Shown: positions 35,134-36,497 of the stretch, piece after piece
How positions within the stretch are numbered: position 1 is the first letter of the stretch
Layout: every line of letters begins with the position of its first letter
Source of the DNA: Actinomycetes bacterium
Lineage (GTDB): Bacteria > Actinomycetota > Actinomycetes > S36-B12 > CAIYMF01
NCBI GenBank assembly: GCA_021784035.1
Contig: JAJXTD010000006.1
Coordinates: 1 to 36,497 of the forward strand
Reading direction: 5' to 3'
Length of the DNA stretch: 36,497 nucleotides
Notes under the pieces: generated by a model
What the model saw: only the letters and a program-made list of their open reading frames with translations
Told to the model about the DNA's origin: nothing
Database searches by the model: none
Made by a program: the position numbers and the translations under genes

Positions 35134-36497
<1,364 letters not shown>

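Overview
The window is chromosomal DNA from a high-GC actinobacterium, most likely a Cellulomonadaceae-type member of the Micrococcales. This rests on the very high GC content, the many GTG starts, the many apparently leaderless genes (TANNNT box 6-7 nt before the start codon), and the gene order tRNA-Arg/argS-lysA-hom-thrC-thrB-rho-rpmE-prfA-prmC-tsaC-glyA-wecA-atp. The genus is inferred and was not tested.

Bases 1-3070 hold two L,D-transpeptidase genes (the first cut by the window edge) and a convergent two-gene unit: a DUF2510/DUF4333 membrane protein and a diacylglycerol/lipid-kinase-family protein. Bases 3071-8340 are an accessory-looking cyclic-di-GMP module with visibly lower GC. It has a 448-base stretch with at most a gene remnant, then a membrane PAS-PAS-PAS-(degenerate GGDEF)-EAL protein that overlaps by 11 nt a membrane GAF-GGDEF diguanylate cyclase with intact active and inhibitory sites. 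Bases 8341-9605 hold two uncharacterised divergent genes.

Bases 9606-10536 hold a promoter, a ydaO-type cyclic-di-AMP riboswitch and a secreted peptidoglycan-binding/lytic-transglycosylase-like protein, so two different cyclic dinucleotides are represented within 6 kb. trmB and tRNA-Arg(CCG) follow on the minus strand, separated by a cluster of direct repeats and palindromes. Bases 11608-20419 are a core block: argS, lysA, the hom-thrC-thrB operon (4-nt overlaps) and rho, which carries a long disordered Arg/Gln/Gly insert.

Between rho and rpmE sits a two-gene cassette. One gene encodes a small exported protein with a SipW-type signal region. The other encodes an archaeal/ER-type signal peptidase I fused, through an internal SipW-like signal segment, to a LamG domain. 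This is the most unusual architecture in the window. The block continues with rpmE (Zn form), prfA-prmC (release factor and its methylase), a 51-bp tandem repeat, tsaC, glyA, wecA and the F-type ATP synthase operon (atpI, an AtpZ-like gene, atpB-E-F-H-A-G-D), with atpD cut by the window end.

Functional themes are cell-wall remodelling (two L,D-transpeptidases, the riboswitch-controlled lytic protein, WecA, and DAP/lysine supply by LysA), nucleotide second messengers, translation factors, aspartate-family amino acids and ATP synthesis.
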